Of a stretch of 64,000 nt of DNA, positions 32,400-40,605 are shown in pieces. The stretch lies in the NCBI RefSeq assembly GCF_014202075.1, contig NZ_JACHFZ010000002.1, forward strand, positions 1 to 64,000. The letters run 5' to 3'. How positions within the stretch are numbered: the first letter of the stretch is position 1; each line of letters begins with the position of its first letter. This DNA is from Brevundimonas basaltis (GTDB taxonomy: Bacteria > Pseudomonadota > Alphaproteobacteria > Caulobacterales > Caulobacteraceae). Position numbers and translations under genes: made by a program. The notes beneath the pieces were generated by a model. The model did not search any database and had not been told where the DNA came from. It saw nothing but the letters and a program-made list of their open reading frames with translations.

Positions 32400-33314
32400 C
32401 TAACCCGCGAAACACCACGCCAGAACGGCCTTCTGGGCGTGGATGCGGTTTTCGGCCTCGTCCCAGACAAGGGAGCGGGGGCCGTCGAGAACGGCGTCGG
32501 TGACCTCCTCGCCGCGATGGGCGGGCAGGCAGTGCAGGAAGACGGCGTCGGCGGCGGCGGCGTCCATCAGGGCGTCGTCAACGCCATAGCCGTCGAAGGC
32601 CTCGAGCCGGGCCTCGTAGTCGCTGTCGCCCATCGACACCCAGGTGTCGGTGACGACGACGTCGGCGCCGGCCACCGCATCGCGCGGATCGCCGGTCAGG
32701 GTGACGTGATGACCGCCCTTGGCCAGGTCGTGCAGGTCGGGGTGATAGTCGGCCGGGCAGGCCACGGTCAGGTGGAAGCCCAGCTTCGGCGCCGCGTGCA
32801 TGAAGCTGTGACAGACGTTGTTGCCGTCCCCGACCCAGGCGATCGTCTTGCCGGCGATCGGGCCGCGATGCTCCTCGATGGTCATCAGGTCGGCGAGGAT
32901 CTGGCAGGGGTGCGAGCGGTCGGTCAGGCCGTTGATCACCGGCACGGTGGCGACGCGGGCGAAGCGTTCGACATCCTCGTGGCTGTTGGCGCGGATCATC
33001 ACGGCGTCGACCATGCGCGACAGCACCCGGGCGGTGTCCTCGACCGGCTCGCCGCGGCCCAGCTGCATGTCGCCGGCGTTGGCGATGATCGACGCGCCGC
33101 CGAGCTGGCGGATGGCGGCGTCGAAGCTGAAGCGCGTGCGGGTCGAATTCTTCTCGAAGATCATCGCCAGCACGCGGTCCTTCGCCGGAGCATCGGCGTC
33201 GGCGCGGCCCTTCGGCCAGCCCTTGCGGGCCTGCTTGCGGGCGTGGGCGTCATCGAGGATGACGCGCAGGACTTCGGCTTCGAGCCGGTGCAGGTCGAGG
33301 AAGTGGCGGGTCAT
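32400..33314 (-). CDS. argF: ornithine carbamoyltransferase
   Basis: ArgF condenses ornithine and carbamoyl phosphate to citrulline. The 304-residue protein has the carbamoyl-phosphate motif STRTRFSF (near 57-64), the HPCQILADL motif, the ornithine-binding DTWVSMGD segment and the C-terminal [10 protein letters not shown]. The length is normal. It lies downstream of argD on the same strand, but the pair is separated by the repeat-flanked GxxExxY gene. Confidence 0.95.
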   Translation of the reverse strand: MTRHFLDLHRLEAEVLRVILDDAHARKQARKGWPKGRADADAPAKDRVLAMIFEKNSTRTRFSFDAAIRQLGGASIIANAGDMQLGRGEPVEDTARVLSRMVDAVMIRANSHEDVERFARVATVPVINGLTDRSHPCQILADLMTIEEHRGPIAGKTIAWVGDGNNVCHSFMHAAPKLGFHLTVACPADYHPDLHDLAKGGHHVTLTGDPRDAVAGADVVVTDTWVSMGDSDYEARLEAFDGYGVDDALMDAAAADAVFLHCLPAHRGEEVTDAVLDGPRSLVWDEAENRIHAQKAVLAWCFAG

Positions 33315-33342
33315 GGCGCTCGCTCTTGTCGGAAGGCAGGAA

Positions 33343-33387
33343 GGTTCATCACAACGATCACAACGAGATCACAACGAACACGACGGG
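33343..33387 (+). repeat. left inverted repeat of the GxxExxY cassette
   Basis: About 45 bases, GGTTCATCACAACG onward to AACGAACACGACGGG, with ATCACAACG repeated three times. Its reverse complement, with two substitutions and a small indel region, occurs at 33804-33846 on the other side of the GxxExxY gene. Confidence 0.8.
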
Positions 33388-33416
33388 GTTTGAGCCTGAC
33401 TGGCAGGCCGGCACGG

Positions 33417-33824
33417 TCACAAGACCAGGCGGCGGAAGCCGTCCCTGAGTCTGCCTGTGTTGAAATTTATGAGGTAACCCAAGCGAACCTGCGAGAACCG
33501 CAGGTAGGTCAGGAGTTGGGCCGTATGGATCGACGCCAAGGCGTCGATCGATTTGATCTCGACCACCACCTGACGCTCCACCAGCAAGTCGAGGCGAAAC
33601 CCGGCGTCGATCCGCTCATCACGGTAAGTGACCGGCACGGCGACTTGTCTGTCGACCTGAAGTCCAGCGCGAACAAGATCCTGGGCCAGACAGTGCTCGT
33701 AGACCGACTCCAGCAGGCCGGGGCCCAGCTCGCGGTGCGCCGCGAAGGCCGCATCCATCACGGCGCGACCGATCTGATTCACCTCCGGCGAAACAGACTC
33801 GGTCCCGTCGTGTTCGTTGTGCAT
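33417..33824 (-). CDS. GxxExxY protein (PDDEXK-like)
   Basis: This 135-residue protein has the family hallmark ELGPGLLESVYEHCL (GxxExxY). After it come RLDLLVERQVVVEIKSID, giving the D...ExK core of a PDDEXK nuclease-like fold, and AQLLTYLRFSQVRLGYLINFN. The function of the family is unknown; nuclease-like or DNA-linked roles have been suggested by fold. The start codon and first residues MHNEHDG are encoded by the right inverted repeat. It interrupts the argD-argF pair, a sign of insertion. Confidence 0.9.
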   Translation of the reverse strand: MHNEHDGTESVSPEVNQIGRAVMDAAFAAHRELGPGLLESVYEHCLAQDLVRAGLQVDRQVAVPVTYRDERIDAGFRLDLLVERQVVVEIKSIDALASIHTAQLLTYLRFSQVRLGYLINFNTGRLRDGFRRLVL

Positions 33825-33846
33825 CGTCGTGACCGTTGTGATGAAC
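33804..33846 (-). repeat. right inverted repeat of the GxxExxY cassette
   Basis: CCCGTCGTGTTCGTTGTG onward to GTTGTGATGAACC is the inverse of the repeat at 33343. It contains the start codon of the GxxExxY gene and ends 17 bases before the argD stop. Confidence 0.8.
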
Positions 33847-33863
33847 CCCCCTCGCGCTGGCCC

Positions 33864-35057
33864 CTACGCGGCCAGCTTGCCGCGCGCGAACTCACAGGCC
33901 TTCTCGAACCGTTCGACCGCCTCGCGGGCCTCGTCGAGGGTCATGTTCAGGGGCGGCAGGATGCGGACCAGGTTGTCGCCGCCGCCGGCGACCAGAAGGT
34001 GGGCCTCATCGCGGGCCCAGCCCATGAATTCGCGGTTGTTGGGGATCAGCTTGACCCCCATCAGCAGGCCCTTGCCGCGCACCTCGACGATCACATCCGG
34101 GAAGCGCTGGGCGACACCATGCAGCTGCTGCTTCAGATAGCCGGCGATCTCGTTGACGTTGGCCAGGGTCTCCGGCCTGGAGATCTCGGTGAAGGCGGCC
34201 TGGCCGACGGCCATGGCCAAAGGATTGCCGCCGAAGGTCGAGCCGTGCGCGCCGGGCGTCATGCCTTTCGCCGCCTCGGTCGTGGCGAGGCAGGCGCCGA
34301 TGGGGAAGCCGCCGCCCAGCGCCTTGGCCACGGCCATGATGTCGGGGGTCATCCCGGCCCATTCGTGGGCCCACAGCTTGCCCGTCCGGCCCATGCCGCA
34401 CTGGACCTCGTCGAAGATGATCAGGACGCCGTGCTCATCGGCCATCTGGCGCATCCAGCGCAGGTCCTCGTCGGGGGTGACGCGGCAGCCGCCCTCGCCC
34501 TGCACCGGCTCGAGGATGACGGCGCAGGTGGTGGGGTTGCGGAAGGCGGCCTCAAGCGCCTCGCGATCACCCCAGACCAGCTGATGGAAGCCCTCCATCG
34601 GCGGGCCGAAGCCGTTGGTGTAGGACGGGTTGGCCGCGGCGTTGATGGCTCCGTAGGTGCGGCCGTGGAACGAGCCGTCGAAGCCGTAGATGTCGATCCG
34701 CTCGGGCTGGCCGTTGGCCGAGTGATATTTGCGCGCCGTCTTCAGGGCGCACTCGACGGCTTCGGTGCCCGAGTTGGTGAAGAAGACCACGTCGGCGAAA
34801 GACTTCTCGCACAGGGCGTCGGCGAGCGCTTCCTGCCCCGGGATCTTGAAGATGTTGGAGACGTGCCAGAGCTTATCGGCCTGGTCCTTCACCGCCCGGA
34901 CGAGGATCGGATGGGCGTGGCCGAGGGCGTTGGTCGAGATGCCCATGACGCAGTCGAGGTATTCGGTCCCGTCCTTGCCCCAGAGACGCGCGCCCCGACC
35001 GCGATCCACCTCCAGCGGCGCGCGGTTGTAGACACCCATCAGATGTTCGGTGGACAC
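33864..35057 (-). CDS. argD: acetylornithine / succinyldiaminopimelate aminotransferase
   Basis: ArgD transaminates N-acetylglutamate semialdehyde, and in many bacteria also acts as DapC in lysine synthesis, linking it to dapD and lysA nearby. The 397-residue class-III PLP enzyme shows NSGTEAVECALK, FDGSFHGRTYG, IIFDEVQCGMGRTGK and the PLP lysine in AVAKALGGGFP. I chose the GTG at 35057 because TGGAGG lies eight bases upstream; the TTG at 35072 is part of that ribosome-binding site. Confidence 0.93.
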   Translation of the reverse strand: MSTEHLMGVYNRAPLEVDRGRGARLWGKDGTEYLDCVMGISTNALGHAHPILVRAVKDQADKLWHVSNIFKIPGQEALADALCEKSFADVVFFTNSGTEAVECALKTARKYHSANGQPERIDIYGFDGSFHGRTYGAINAAANPSYTNGFGPPMEGFHQLVWGDREALEAAFRNPTTCAVILEPVQGEGGCRVTPDEDLRWMRQMADEHGVLIIFDEVQCGMGRTGKLWAHEWAGMTPDIMAVAKALGGGFPIGACLATTEAAKGMTPGAHGSTFGGNPLAMAVGQAAFTEISRPETLANVNEIAGYLKQQLHGVAQRFPDVIVEVRGKGLLMGVKLIPNNREFMGWARDEAHLLVAGGGDNLVRILPPLNMTLDEAREAVERFEKACEFARGKLAA

Positions 35058-35176
35058 GGGGCAGGCCTCCAAAAGCGAGACGGCCCCGGCGCGGAAGGCG
35101 TCGGGACCGCTGAGAAAGGGTCAGGCCTTGTCGGACGGGGGACGGGGTTAGTCAACACCGCCCCGAGACCCCCGGA

Positions 35177-36106
35177 TCAGTCGCCTAGCTGCTGGTCCAG
35201 CCGCTCGACCAGGGCCGCATAGACCTCCCCGGCGGTCTTCACCGTGGCGGGGTCGATCCGCTCCATGGTGTCGTCGGCGGAATGGATCAGCTGGAAGACC
35301 CGGGGCACGAAGCCCTCGGCCAGGCCGTTGCTCTCGCCGCCGTTGAAGGCCAGCCACATCTGGTGGGCGCCGATGTGGTCCTGAAAGCCGAGGGAGACCG
35401 TAGGAACGCGATCGGTCGAGCCGGCCTGGCCCGCCTCGCCGAGGCCGGCGCCGGAGAAGGCGCGATCGTCGGACGGCGGATAGACGGGGAAACCGACGCA
35501 GTGCATGGCCCGCTCGGCGCAGACCTCGCGCACAGCCCGGACGACGCCGGCCGATTGCGGGCCGTTGTTGAGCCCGTACATCATCGTGTCGCCGTAGCCC
35601 GCTACGTCGGCGTTCACGACGGCGGCGACGTTCGCCAGGCCGTGCGCCTCGATCCACTTGCGCGCGCCGATCAGGCCCAGCTCCTCCTGGTCGAACAGGA
35701 TGACGCGGACGCGGTGGTTCAGGTTCTTGCCCCTGAGCATCTTGGCGGCCTCGATGACCCCGACCACGGAGGCGGCGTTGTCGACGACGCCGTGGGACAT
35801 CGTACCGTCGCGCAGCCTCACGGCGTCATAGTGGGCGGTGAGCAGGATCTCGCGCGGGTCGTCGCCGAGGGTGACCACGACGTTGCGGCCCTCCATCTCG
35901 CCGGTCTGGCGATTGCCGCCCGCGAAGGTCTCGACGACCGGGTCGAAGCCGGCGGCGCGCAGCTGATCGACCAGCACCTCCGTCCGCGCCTCGTTCGACG
36001 GCTGGACGTAGGCGGCGACCTGGGCGCGCAGATCGATGTCCTGCGCCGCCGCGGGCGCGGCGACGGCGAGAAGGGCCGCGGCGGCGGCGAGACGACGGAA
36101 CAGCAT
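35177..36106 (-). CDS. secreted M28-family zinc metallopeptidase
   Basis: This 309-residue periplasmic protein has signal peptide 1-21 (cleavage AAA-QD). The co-catalytic zinc ligands of M28 aminopeptidases are visible in order: HYDAV, GVVDNAAS, FDQEELGLIGA, NADVAGYGD and a C-terminal IHSADD. The family releases N-terminal residues from peptides. Three extra cysteines (VCAERAMHC) may make a disulfide. It is transcribed on the same strand as argD but is separated by the 119-base argD leader. Confidence 0.85.
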   Translation of the reverse strand: MLFRRLAAAAALLAVAAPAAAQDIDLRAQVAAYVQPSNEARTEVLVDQLRAAGFDPVVETFAGGNRQTGEMEGRNVVVTLGDDPREILLTAHYDAVRLRDGTMSHGVVDNAASVVGVIEAAKMLRGKNLNHRVRVILFDQEELGLIGARKWIEAHGLANVAAVVNADVAGYGDTMMYGLNNGPQSAGVVRAVREVCAERAMHCVGFPVYPPSDDRAFSGAGLGEAGQAGSTDRVPTVSLGFQDHIGAHQMWLAFNGGESNGLAEGFVPRVFQLIHSADDTMERIDPATVKTAGEVYAALVERLDQQLGD

Positions 36107-36180
36107 GGAACCCCCTGGAAGATCAGGCGGCCATGGCTAGCGCGGCGAGCACGGTCGCGCACCTTAAAAGGAGGAGAGGT

Positions 36181-37002
36181 TTAGCTCTTCAGTCGCCAGC
36201 CGGAGCGGAACACCAGCCAGCAGGCTACGGCCATGCCAACGGTCAGGGCCGCGCTCATGACCACCCCGATCCATAGCGTGCTCTCAGCCTGACCGATGAA
36301 GCCGTAACGAAAGCCGTCGATCAGATAGAAGATCGGGTTGAAGTGGCTGATCGTGGCGAACGGCTCGGGCAGGCGCTCAACTAGGTAGAAGGTGCCGCTC
36401 AGGAAGGTCATCGGCATGATGATGAAATTCTGGACGGCGGCCAGCTGATCGAACTTCTGGGCCCACAGGCCGGCGAAGACGCCGAGCATGCCCATGATCA
36501 GGCAGGCCAGACCGCCGAACCAGACGATGGCGACGACATTGGCGATCCCCAGTCGGGCGAAGGGCAGGACGCAGACGGCGGTGACGAGGCCGACCACGAG
36601 GCCCCGCGTCGCGGCGCCGAGAGCGAAGCCGATGGTCAGCTCCATCGGGCTGAGCGGCGGAGTCAGGAAGTCGGTCGCCGTGTTCATCACCTTGGCCTGG
36701 ATCAGGCTGGAGGAGGCGTTGGCGAAGGCGTTGTTGAGCATGGCCATCATGATCAGGCCCGGGGCCACGAATTCGGCGAAGGGTGTGCCGTGCAGCGGCG
36801 GGCGCGAACCCTGCAGGGCGACCACGAAGACCATCATATAGAGCAGGGTGGTGACCACCGGCCCGGCCACGGTCTGGGCCCCGACCTTCCAGAACCGCCG
36901 CACCTCGCGGAAATAGAGGGTTCGCACCCCGATCCAGTTGACCCCCGGATAGCTGCGCGGCTGCGGGAGGCCGGACGGACGGGTCGAGGCGAGATCTGTC
37001 AT
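36181..37002 (-). CDS. ABC-2 type transporter permease
   Basis: This 273-residue membrane protein has six TM helices and the ABC-2 signature near the C-terminus (MPMTFLSGTFYLVERLPEPF, NPIFYLIDGFRYGFIG). It is of the YadH/NodJ kind, used to export polysaccharides, drugs or lipids. No ATPase gene is adjacent, so the partner must be elsewhere. ATG at 37002 was chosen over an upstream in-frame start because MTDLAS begins the conserved part. Confidence 0.85.
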   Translation of the reverse strand: MTDLASTRPSGLPQPRSYPGVNWIGVRTLYFREVRRFWKVGAQTVAGPVVTTLLYMMVFVVALQGSRPPLHGTPFAEFVAPGLIMMAMLNNAFANASSSLIQAKVMNTATDFLTPPLSPMELTIGFALGAATRGLVVGLVTAVCVLPFARLGIANVVAIVWFGGLACLIMGMLGVFAGLWAQKFDQLAAVQNFIIMPMTFLSGTFYLVERLPEPFATISHFNPIFYLIDGFRYGFIGQAESTLWIGVVMSAALTVGMAVACWLVFRSGWRLKS

Positions 37003-37069
37003 GGGGCGGGAGATGCGCTGGCCGATGCGGGAGTGCAAGGGGCCGGGGGGTACGAGGGGCGAGGGAAGG

Positions 37070-37078
37070 TTATCCACG
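37070..37078 (+). promoter_or_regulatory. DnaA box upstream of gcrA
   Basis: TTATCCACG matches the DnaA consensus TTATCCACA at eight of nine positions and lies about 220 bases before gcrA. DnaA activates gcrA in Caulobacter, so a real role is plausible. GANTC sites at 37182 and 37269 lie between it and the gene. Confidence 0.55.
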
Positions 37079-37253
37079 CGGCGCCTTGTCTGGGCGAAGC
37101 GTGCGTCTTCTTGCTCGGCCCTCGCCGTCGTCCCTCGCCCCTTCGTTAACCACCCCTACATCTGGTTTCTGTGGACGGACTGATTCGCACATATTGCGTC
37201 TGTTAGGGTCTGGTTTACGATTAGTGGTAGGTCGCGGCCCCGGGAGGGCAGCC

Positions 37254-37295
37254 ATGACCCCATATGTTGAATCACGACCCCGGAGGGTGGCATGA
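37254..37295 (+). CDS. 13-codon leader ORF overlapping gcrA
   Basis: ATG at 37254 with GGGAGGG six bases before it opens MTPYVESRPRRVA. The TGA overlaps the gcrA ATG (ATGA). The stretch CCCCGGGAGGGCAGCC-ATGACC before it closely repeats CCCCGGAGGGTGGC-ATGACC before gcrA, so the ribosome-binding segment is duplicated in tandem. The peptide may be only a by-product, but coupled translation is possible. Confidence 0.4.
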   Translation: MTPYVESRPRRVA

Positions 37296-37801
37296 CCGCA
37301 GGCTGGACCGAAGATCGCGTCGGCGCGCTGAAGAAGCTCTGGCTGGAAGGCCAGTCCGCGAGCCAGATCGCCAAACAGTTGGGCGGCGGCGTCACCCGCA
37401 ACGCCGTCATCGGCAAGGTGCACCGCCTGGGCCTGTCGGGCCGGGCCGCGCCGTCGCAGCCGGCCCGCGCCACCTTCCGTCCGACGCGTCCGCGCCCCGC
37501 CGCTCCGCCGCCCCAGGCCCCGTCGGCGCCCCGCCGCATCGAGGCGGCCCAGCCGCGCCCGGCCGCGCCGTCGGTCCCGGCTCCGATGCCCGACCTGCCC
37601 GGCACGGCCACGGTGATGACCCTCGGCGCCCACATGTGCAAATGGCCGATCGGCGATCCGTCCTCGAACGAGTTCAGCTTCTGCGGCCGCCGCTCCTCGG
37701 AAGGCGTCTACTGCGTCGAACACGCCCGCGTCGCCTACCAGCCGCAGGTCCGCAAGGGCGGCAAGGACGAGCTGGCCCGTTCGCTGCGTCGGTACATCTA
37801 A
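37292..37801 (+). CDS. gcrA: cell-cycle regulator GcrA
   Basis: GcrA is a sigma-70 cofactor that binds CcrM-methylated GANTC promoters and drives S-phase genes in Caulobacterales. The 169-residue protein has the N-terminal helix-turn-helix domain (GWTEDRVGALKKLWLEG, ASQIAKQLGG, TRNAVIGKVHRLGLSG), a Pro/Ala-rich linker (about 52-105) and the C-terminal sigma-binding domain with CKWPIGDP, FCGRR and YCVEHARVAYQP. GGAGG precedes the ATG. Confidence 0.97.
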   Translation: MTAGWTEDRVGALKKLWLEGQSASQIAKQLGGGVTRNAVIGKVHRLGLSGRAAPSQPARATFRPTRPRPAAPPPQAPSAPRRIEAAQPRPAAPSVPAPMPDLPGTATVMTLGAHMCKWPIGDPSSNEFSFCGRRSSEGVYCVEHARVAYQPQVRKGGKDELARSLRRYI

Positions 37802-37865
37802 CAAGGGGCGCTATCGCTCGCCGCACGGCGGCTCGCTGCCCGAGCAAGGACGGCGCCTTGAATCC

Positions 37866-37893
37866 GGGCGCGCGGGATCAGTTTCGCGCGCCC
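37866..37893 (+). terminator. hairpin downstream of gcrA
   Basis: GGGCGCGCG pairs perfectly with CGCGCGCCC across a ten-base loop, 65 bases after the gcrA stop. No long T-run follows (only a later TCTTT), so intrinsic termination is plausible but not certain. Confidence 0.4.
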
Positions 37894-37986
37894 GTCCCAA
37901 TTCGGTCTTTCGGCCGACACGAATGGCTCCTACGGGAGCCGCCGTCCGCCTCCCGCTGCCTCCGCTCGCGGCGGTGAGTCAGGGGC

Positions 37987-38018
37987 GGGGCTGCGGTTAT
38001 CCGGGTTGACGCAGCCCC
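37987..38018 (-). terminator. hairpin downstream of apaG
   Basis: GGGGCTGCG and CGCAGCCCC form a nine-pair stem around a 14-base loop, 41 bases beyond the apaG stop on the minus strand. A strong stem without an obvious U-tract. Confidence 0.4.
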
Positions 38019-38058
38019 CTCGCCCCCCTTCGGGTTACGCGCGGTAACAAGCCGAAAT

Positions 38059-38466
38059 CTAGTTCAGCACCCGCCGATCGCCTGGCACGTCGAGGCTGAA
38101 GGCGGGGATGGCGGCTTCGAACGAGCGGCCGCTCGCATCCGTCATATAGTAGCCGCCGACCATCGAGCCGCTCGGGGTGCCGAGCGGACAACCCGAGGCG
38201 TAGGAATAGCTGTCGCCCGGCTTGATCACCGGCTGCTCGCCGACGACGCCGGCGCCGCGCACCTCCTCGACCCGCCCCTGACCGTCGGTGATGACCCAGC
38301 GCCGGGCCATCAGCTGGATCGCGGTCGGCGTCAGATTGACGATCTCAACCTGATAGGCCCAGACCCAGCGCCCCCCGTCCGGATCGGACTGACCGGCCAG
38401 ATAGCTGGGGCGGACGCGGATCAGGACGCCCTCGGTCTCGGCTTCATAGGCGGGCGTATCGTACAT
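38059..38466 (-). CDS. apaG: ApaG-domain protein
   Basis: This 135-residue protein consists of a single ApaG fibronectin-like domain: VRPSYLAGQSDP, VWAYQVEIVNLT, ARRWVITDGQGRVEEVRGAGVVGEQPVI and SGCPLGTPSGSMVGGYYM are all family landmarks. ApaG is linked to cobalt/magnesium resistance in enterobacteria; the exact role is unknown. It is divergent from the dCTP deaminase gene. Confidence 0.93.
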   Translation of the reverse strand: MYDTPAYEAETEGVLIRVRPSYLAGQSDPDGGRWVWAYQVEIVNLTPTAIQLMARRWVITDGQGRVEEVRGAGVVGEQPVIKPGDSYSYASGCPLGTPSGSMVGGYYMTDASGRSFEAAIPAFSLDVPGDRRVLN

Positions 38467-38580
38467 CCGCCCATGGTCGCCGATGCGGCCGGCAGGTCAA
38501 GCGCCAGCGCCGATGAGGCGAGGCCCGCCAGGCGGAACACTTTGCGGGAGACCGGGCGCGGAATCGTGTAATCGGAAGCG

Positions 38581-39612
38581 ATGCAGAGCTTTTCCACCTC
38601 CCTCCCCGGCATCCTGCCGTCGCAGTCCATCGAGGCCCTGATCGCCGGCGGGGCGATCGCCTCGGATACGCCGTTCGACAAGGATCAGGTGCAGCCGGCC
38701 AGTCTCGATCTGAGACTCTCGGATCGGGCGTGGCGGGTGCGGGCGTCCTTCCTGCCCGGCCGACGGACGGTCGAGGACCGGATCGCCGACGTGACCATGC
38801 ACGGCGTCGACCTGTCGGCCGGCTATGTGATGGAGAAGGGCTGCGTCTACATCGCCCGACTGCAGGAACGGTTGAGCCTGCCCAAGGGGCTGATCGCCCG
38901 CGCCAACCCGAAAAGTTCGACCGGCCGTGTCGACGTCTTCGTGCGGCTGCTGACCGACCGCGGGGCGAGTTTCGACGACGTTGAGGAGGGCTACGACGGG
39001 CCGCTGTATCTCGAGATCGCGCCCCAGACCTTCTCGATCCTGGTGCGGCCGGGTACGCGGCTGAACCAGCTGCGGCTCAAGGCCGGCGAGCCGCCCAAGC
39101 TGGAGACCCGCAGCGTCGGCGTCGACCTTGAGGGCCTCGACGGGACCATCGTCGGCTACCGCGGACGGCGCCACGCGGGGGTGGTCGACCTCGACCATAT
39201 CGACGGCCACGATCCGCGCGACTTCTGGGAGCCGCTGGGCGTGCGGCGCGGCGAACTGCTGCTCGATCCGGGCGAGTTCTACATCCTGGCGTCCCGCGAG
39301 GCGGTTGAGATCCCGGTCATGCAGGCCGCCGAAATGACCCCGATCGATCCCTCGGTGGGCGAGTTCCGGGTCCATTACGCGGGTTTCTTCGATCCCGGAT
39401 TCGGCACCGACGAGGCCCATGGCGCGGGCTCGAAGGGCGTGCTCGAGGTGCGCACCCACGACACCCCCTTCCTTCTGGAGCACGGCCAGATCGTGGCCCG
39501 GTTGGTCTATGAGCCGCTGACGGAGCGGCCGTCGCGCCTCTACGGCGAGGGCGGCAGCCACTACCAGAGCCAAGGCCTCAAGCTTTCCAAGCATTTCCAG
39601 CCCTGGAGCTGA
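38581..39612 (+). CDS. 2'-deoxycytidine 5'-triphosphate deaminase, double-length form
   Basis: This 343-residue protein is almost twice the usual Dcd length. The first half carries QPASLDLRLSDRAWRVRASFLPG and LPKGLIARANPKSSTGRVDVF, the S-S-x-G-R catalytic region of dCTP deaminase. The second half repeats a dUTPase-like fold (FRVHYAGFFDPGFG, LEVRTHDTPFLLEHGQIVARLVYE). This long form is known in alphaproteobacteria and supplies dUTP for thymidylate synthesis. Confidence 0.85.
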   Translation: MQSFSTSLPGILPSQSIEALIAGGAIASDTPFDKDQVQPASLDLRLSDRAWRVRASFLPGRRTVEDRIADVTMHGVDLSAGYVMEKGCVYIARLQERLSLPKGLIARANPKSSTGRVDVFVRLLTDRGASFDDVEEGYDGPLYLEIAPQTFSILVRPGTRLNQLRLKAGEPPKLETRSVGVDLEGLDGTIVGYRGRRHAGVVDLDHIDGHDPRDFWEPLGVRRGELLLDPGEFYILASREAVEIPVMQAAEMTPIDPSVGEFRVHYAGFFDPGFGTDEAHGAGSKGVLEVRTHDTPFLLEHGQIVARLVYEPLTERPSRLYGEGGSHYQSQGLKLSKHFQPWS

Positions 39613-39719
39613 GGCGGAACCGCCCCATACCGGAGGCGTTCGACCGGCTGGAAAATGTCAGTTGGCGTTGCGGCCCGGATCGTGCAGGCTCCAGACGTTA
39701 ACGGACAAGGGGACCGTTG

Positions 39720-40592
39720 ATGCGTCTTGCGGCGATCAGTGCGGGAGTGGTGGCGGCGGCGGCCTGTTCGGCCCCGGCGGCCATGGCGTTCCCGACCCCG
39801 CAGCAGGCCATCGCCGACCCCTGGCGGGTCGCGCGCGAGCGCCCCACCACGGTTTCGGACCTGCTAACCCGTCTCGACCGCGACGCGCGCTTCGGCGACG
39901 GCAAAGCCGCCTTCGAGGGCGACGATAGCTGGGCGGGATATGATCCGGGGCGAAACGTGTCAGCGACCTGGGCCGCCTCGAACAGCGACATCTGGTACGA
40001 GGGCGAGACCTATCGCGACAGGCTGCGCCTGCGCGCCGAGGGCCAGGTGCGCCGGGCCGACGGCTCACCCCTGCCCCCCGGCCCCCTGGATCCGGCCGCC
40101 TATGACGCCGAACATTACGACCTGACCTATACGCGCGGCTGGACCGAGAGGCTCGGTCAGACGGAGAACGGCCTCGACGTCACCCTGACCCCGCACCTCG
40201 GAGTCGGGGTCGGCACCCGCGGCCAGGTCACGGAGGCCGGCGCAACCCTCAGGATCGGCCGCGATCTCGACCGGCTGGTGCCCGAGGGCGAGGAGGCCTT
40301 CGGCGAACGCGCCCGCTGGTACGTCTACGCCGCCGGCTCCGGTCGGGCGGTGGGTTACAACTGGGCCCGGGACCGCGACGGCGGCTACAGCCGCTCGGGC
40401 GTCAGCCACGATTCCGGGGCGTTCCTCGGCGACGCCTCGCTGGGCGTGGCCCTGCGCCGCGGCCCGGTGCACAGCTCCATCGGCCTGGTCTACCGCGAGA
40501 TCGAGGCCGAGGGCCTGCGCGCGGGCAACGGTGTCGACACTGACGTGTCCGAGGGGCTGATCGCGTTCCAGCTGTCGATCAAGCCGGAGTAG
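39720..40592 (+). CDS. LpxR-like outer-membrane protein (putative lipid A-modifying)
   Basis: This 290-residue protein has a signal peptide (cleavage near AMA-FP) and then alternating amphipathic strands typical of a beta-barrel. Examples are DRLRLRAEGQVRR, GLDVTLTPHLGVGVG and GPVHSSIGLVYREIE. SRSGVSHDSGAFLGDASLGVAL resembles the C-terminal part of LpxR-family (DUF2219) lipid A 3'-O-deacylases. Catalytic residues cannot be fixed by eye. AAGGGG precedes the ATG; an in-frame TTG is one codon upstream. Confidence 0.55.
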   Translation: MRLAAISAGVVAAAACSAPAAMAFPTPQQAIADPWRVARERPTTVSDLLTRLDRDARFGDGKAAFEGDDSWAGYDPGRNVSATWAASNSDIWYEGETYRDRLRLRAEGQVRRADGSPLPPGPLDPAAYDAEHYDLTYTRGWTERLGQTENGLDVTLTPHLGVGVGTRGQVTEAGATLRIGRDLDRLVPEGEEAFGERARWYVYAAGSGRAVGYNWARDRDGGYSRSGVSHDSGAFLGDASLGVALRRGPVHSSIGLVYREIEAEGLRAGNGVDTDVSEGLIAFQLSIKPE

Positions 40593-40605
40593 AGGCTGGG
40601 CTAGT

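Noticed and set aside
33343..33846. Insertion sequence at the GxxExxY cassette
   Set aside because: No transposase and no target-site duplication are visible, so I call it a repeat-flanked gene rather than an IS.
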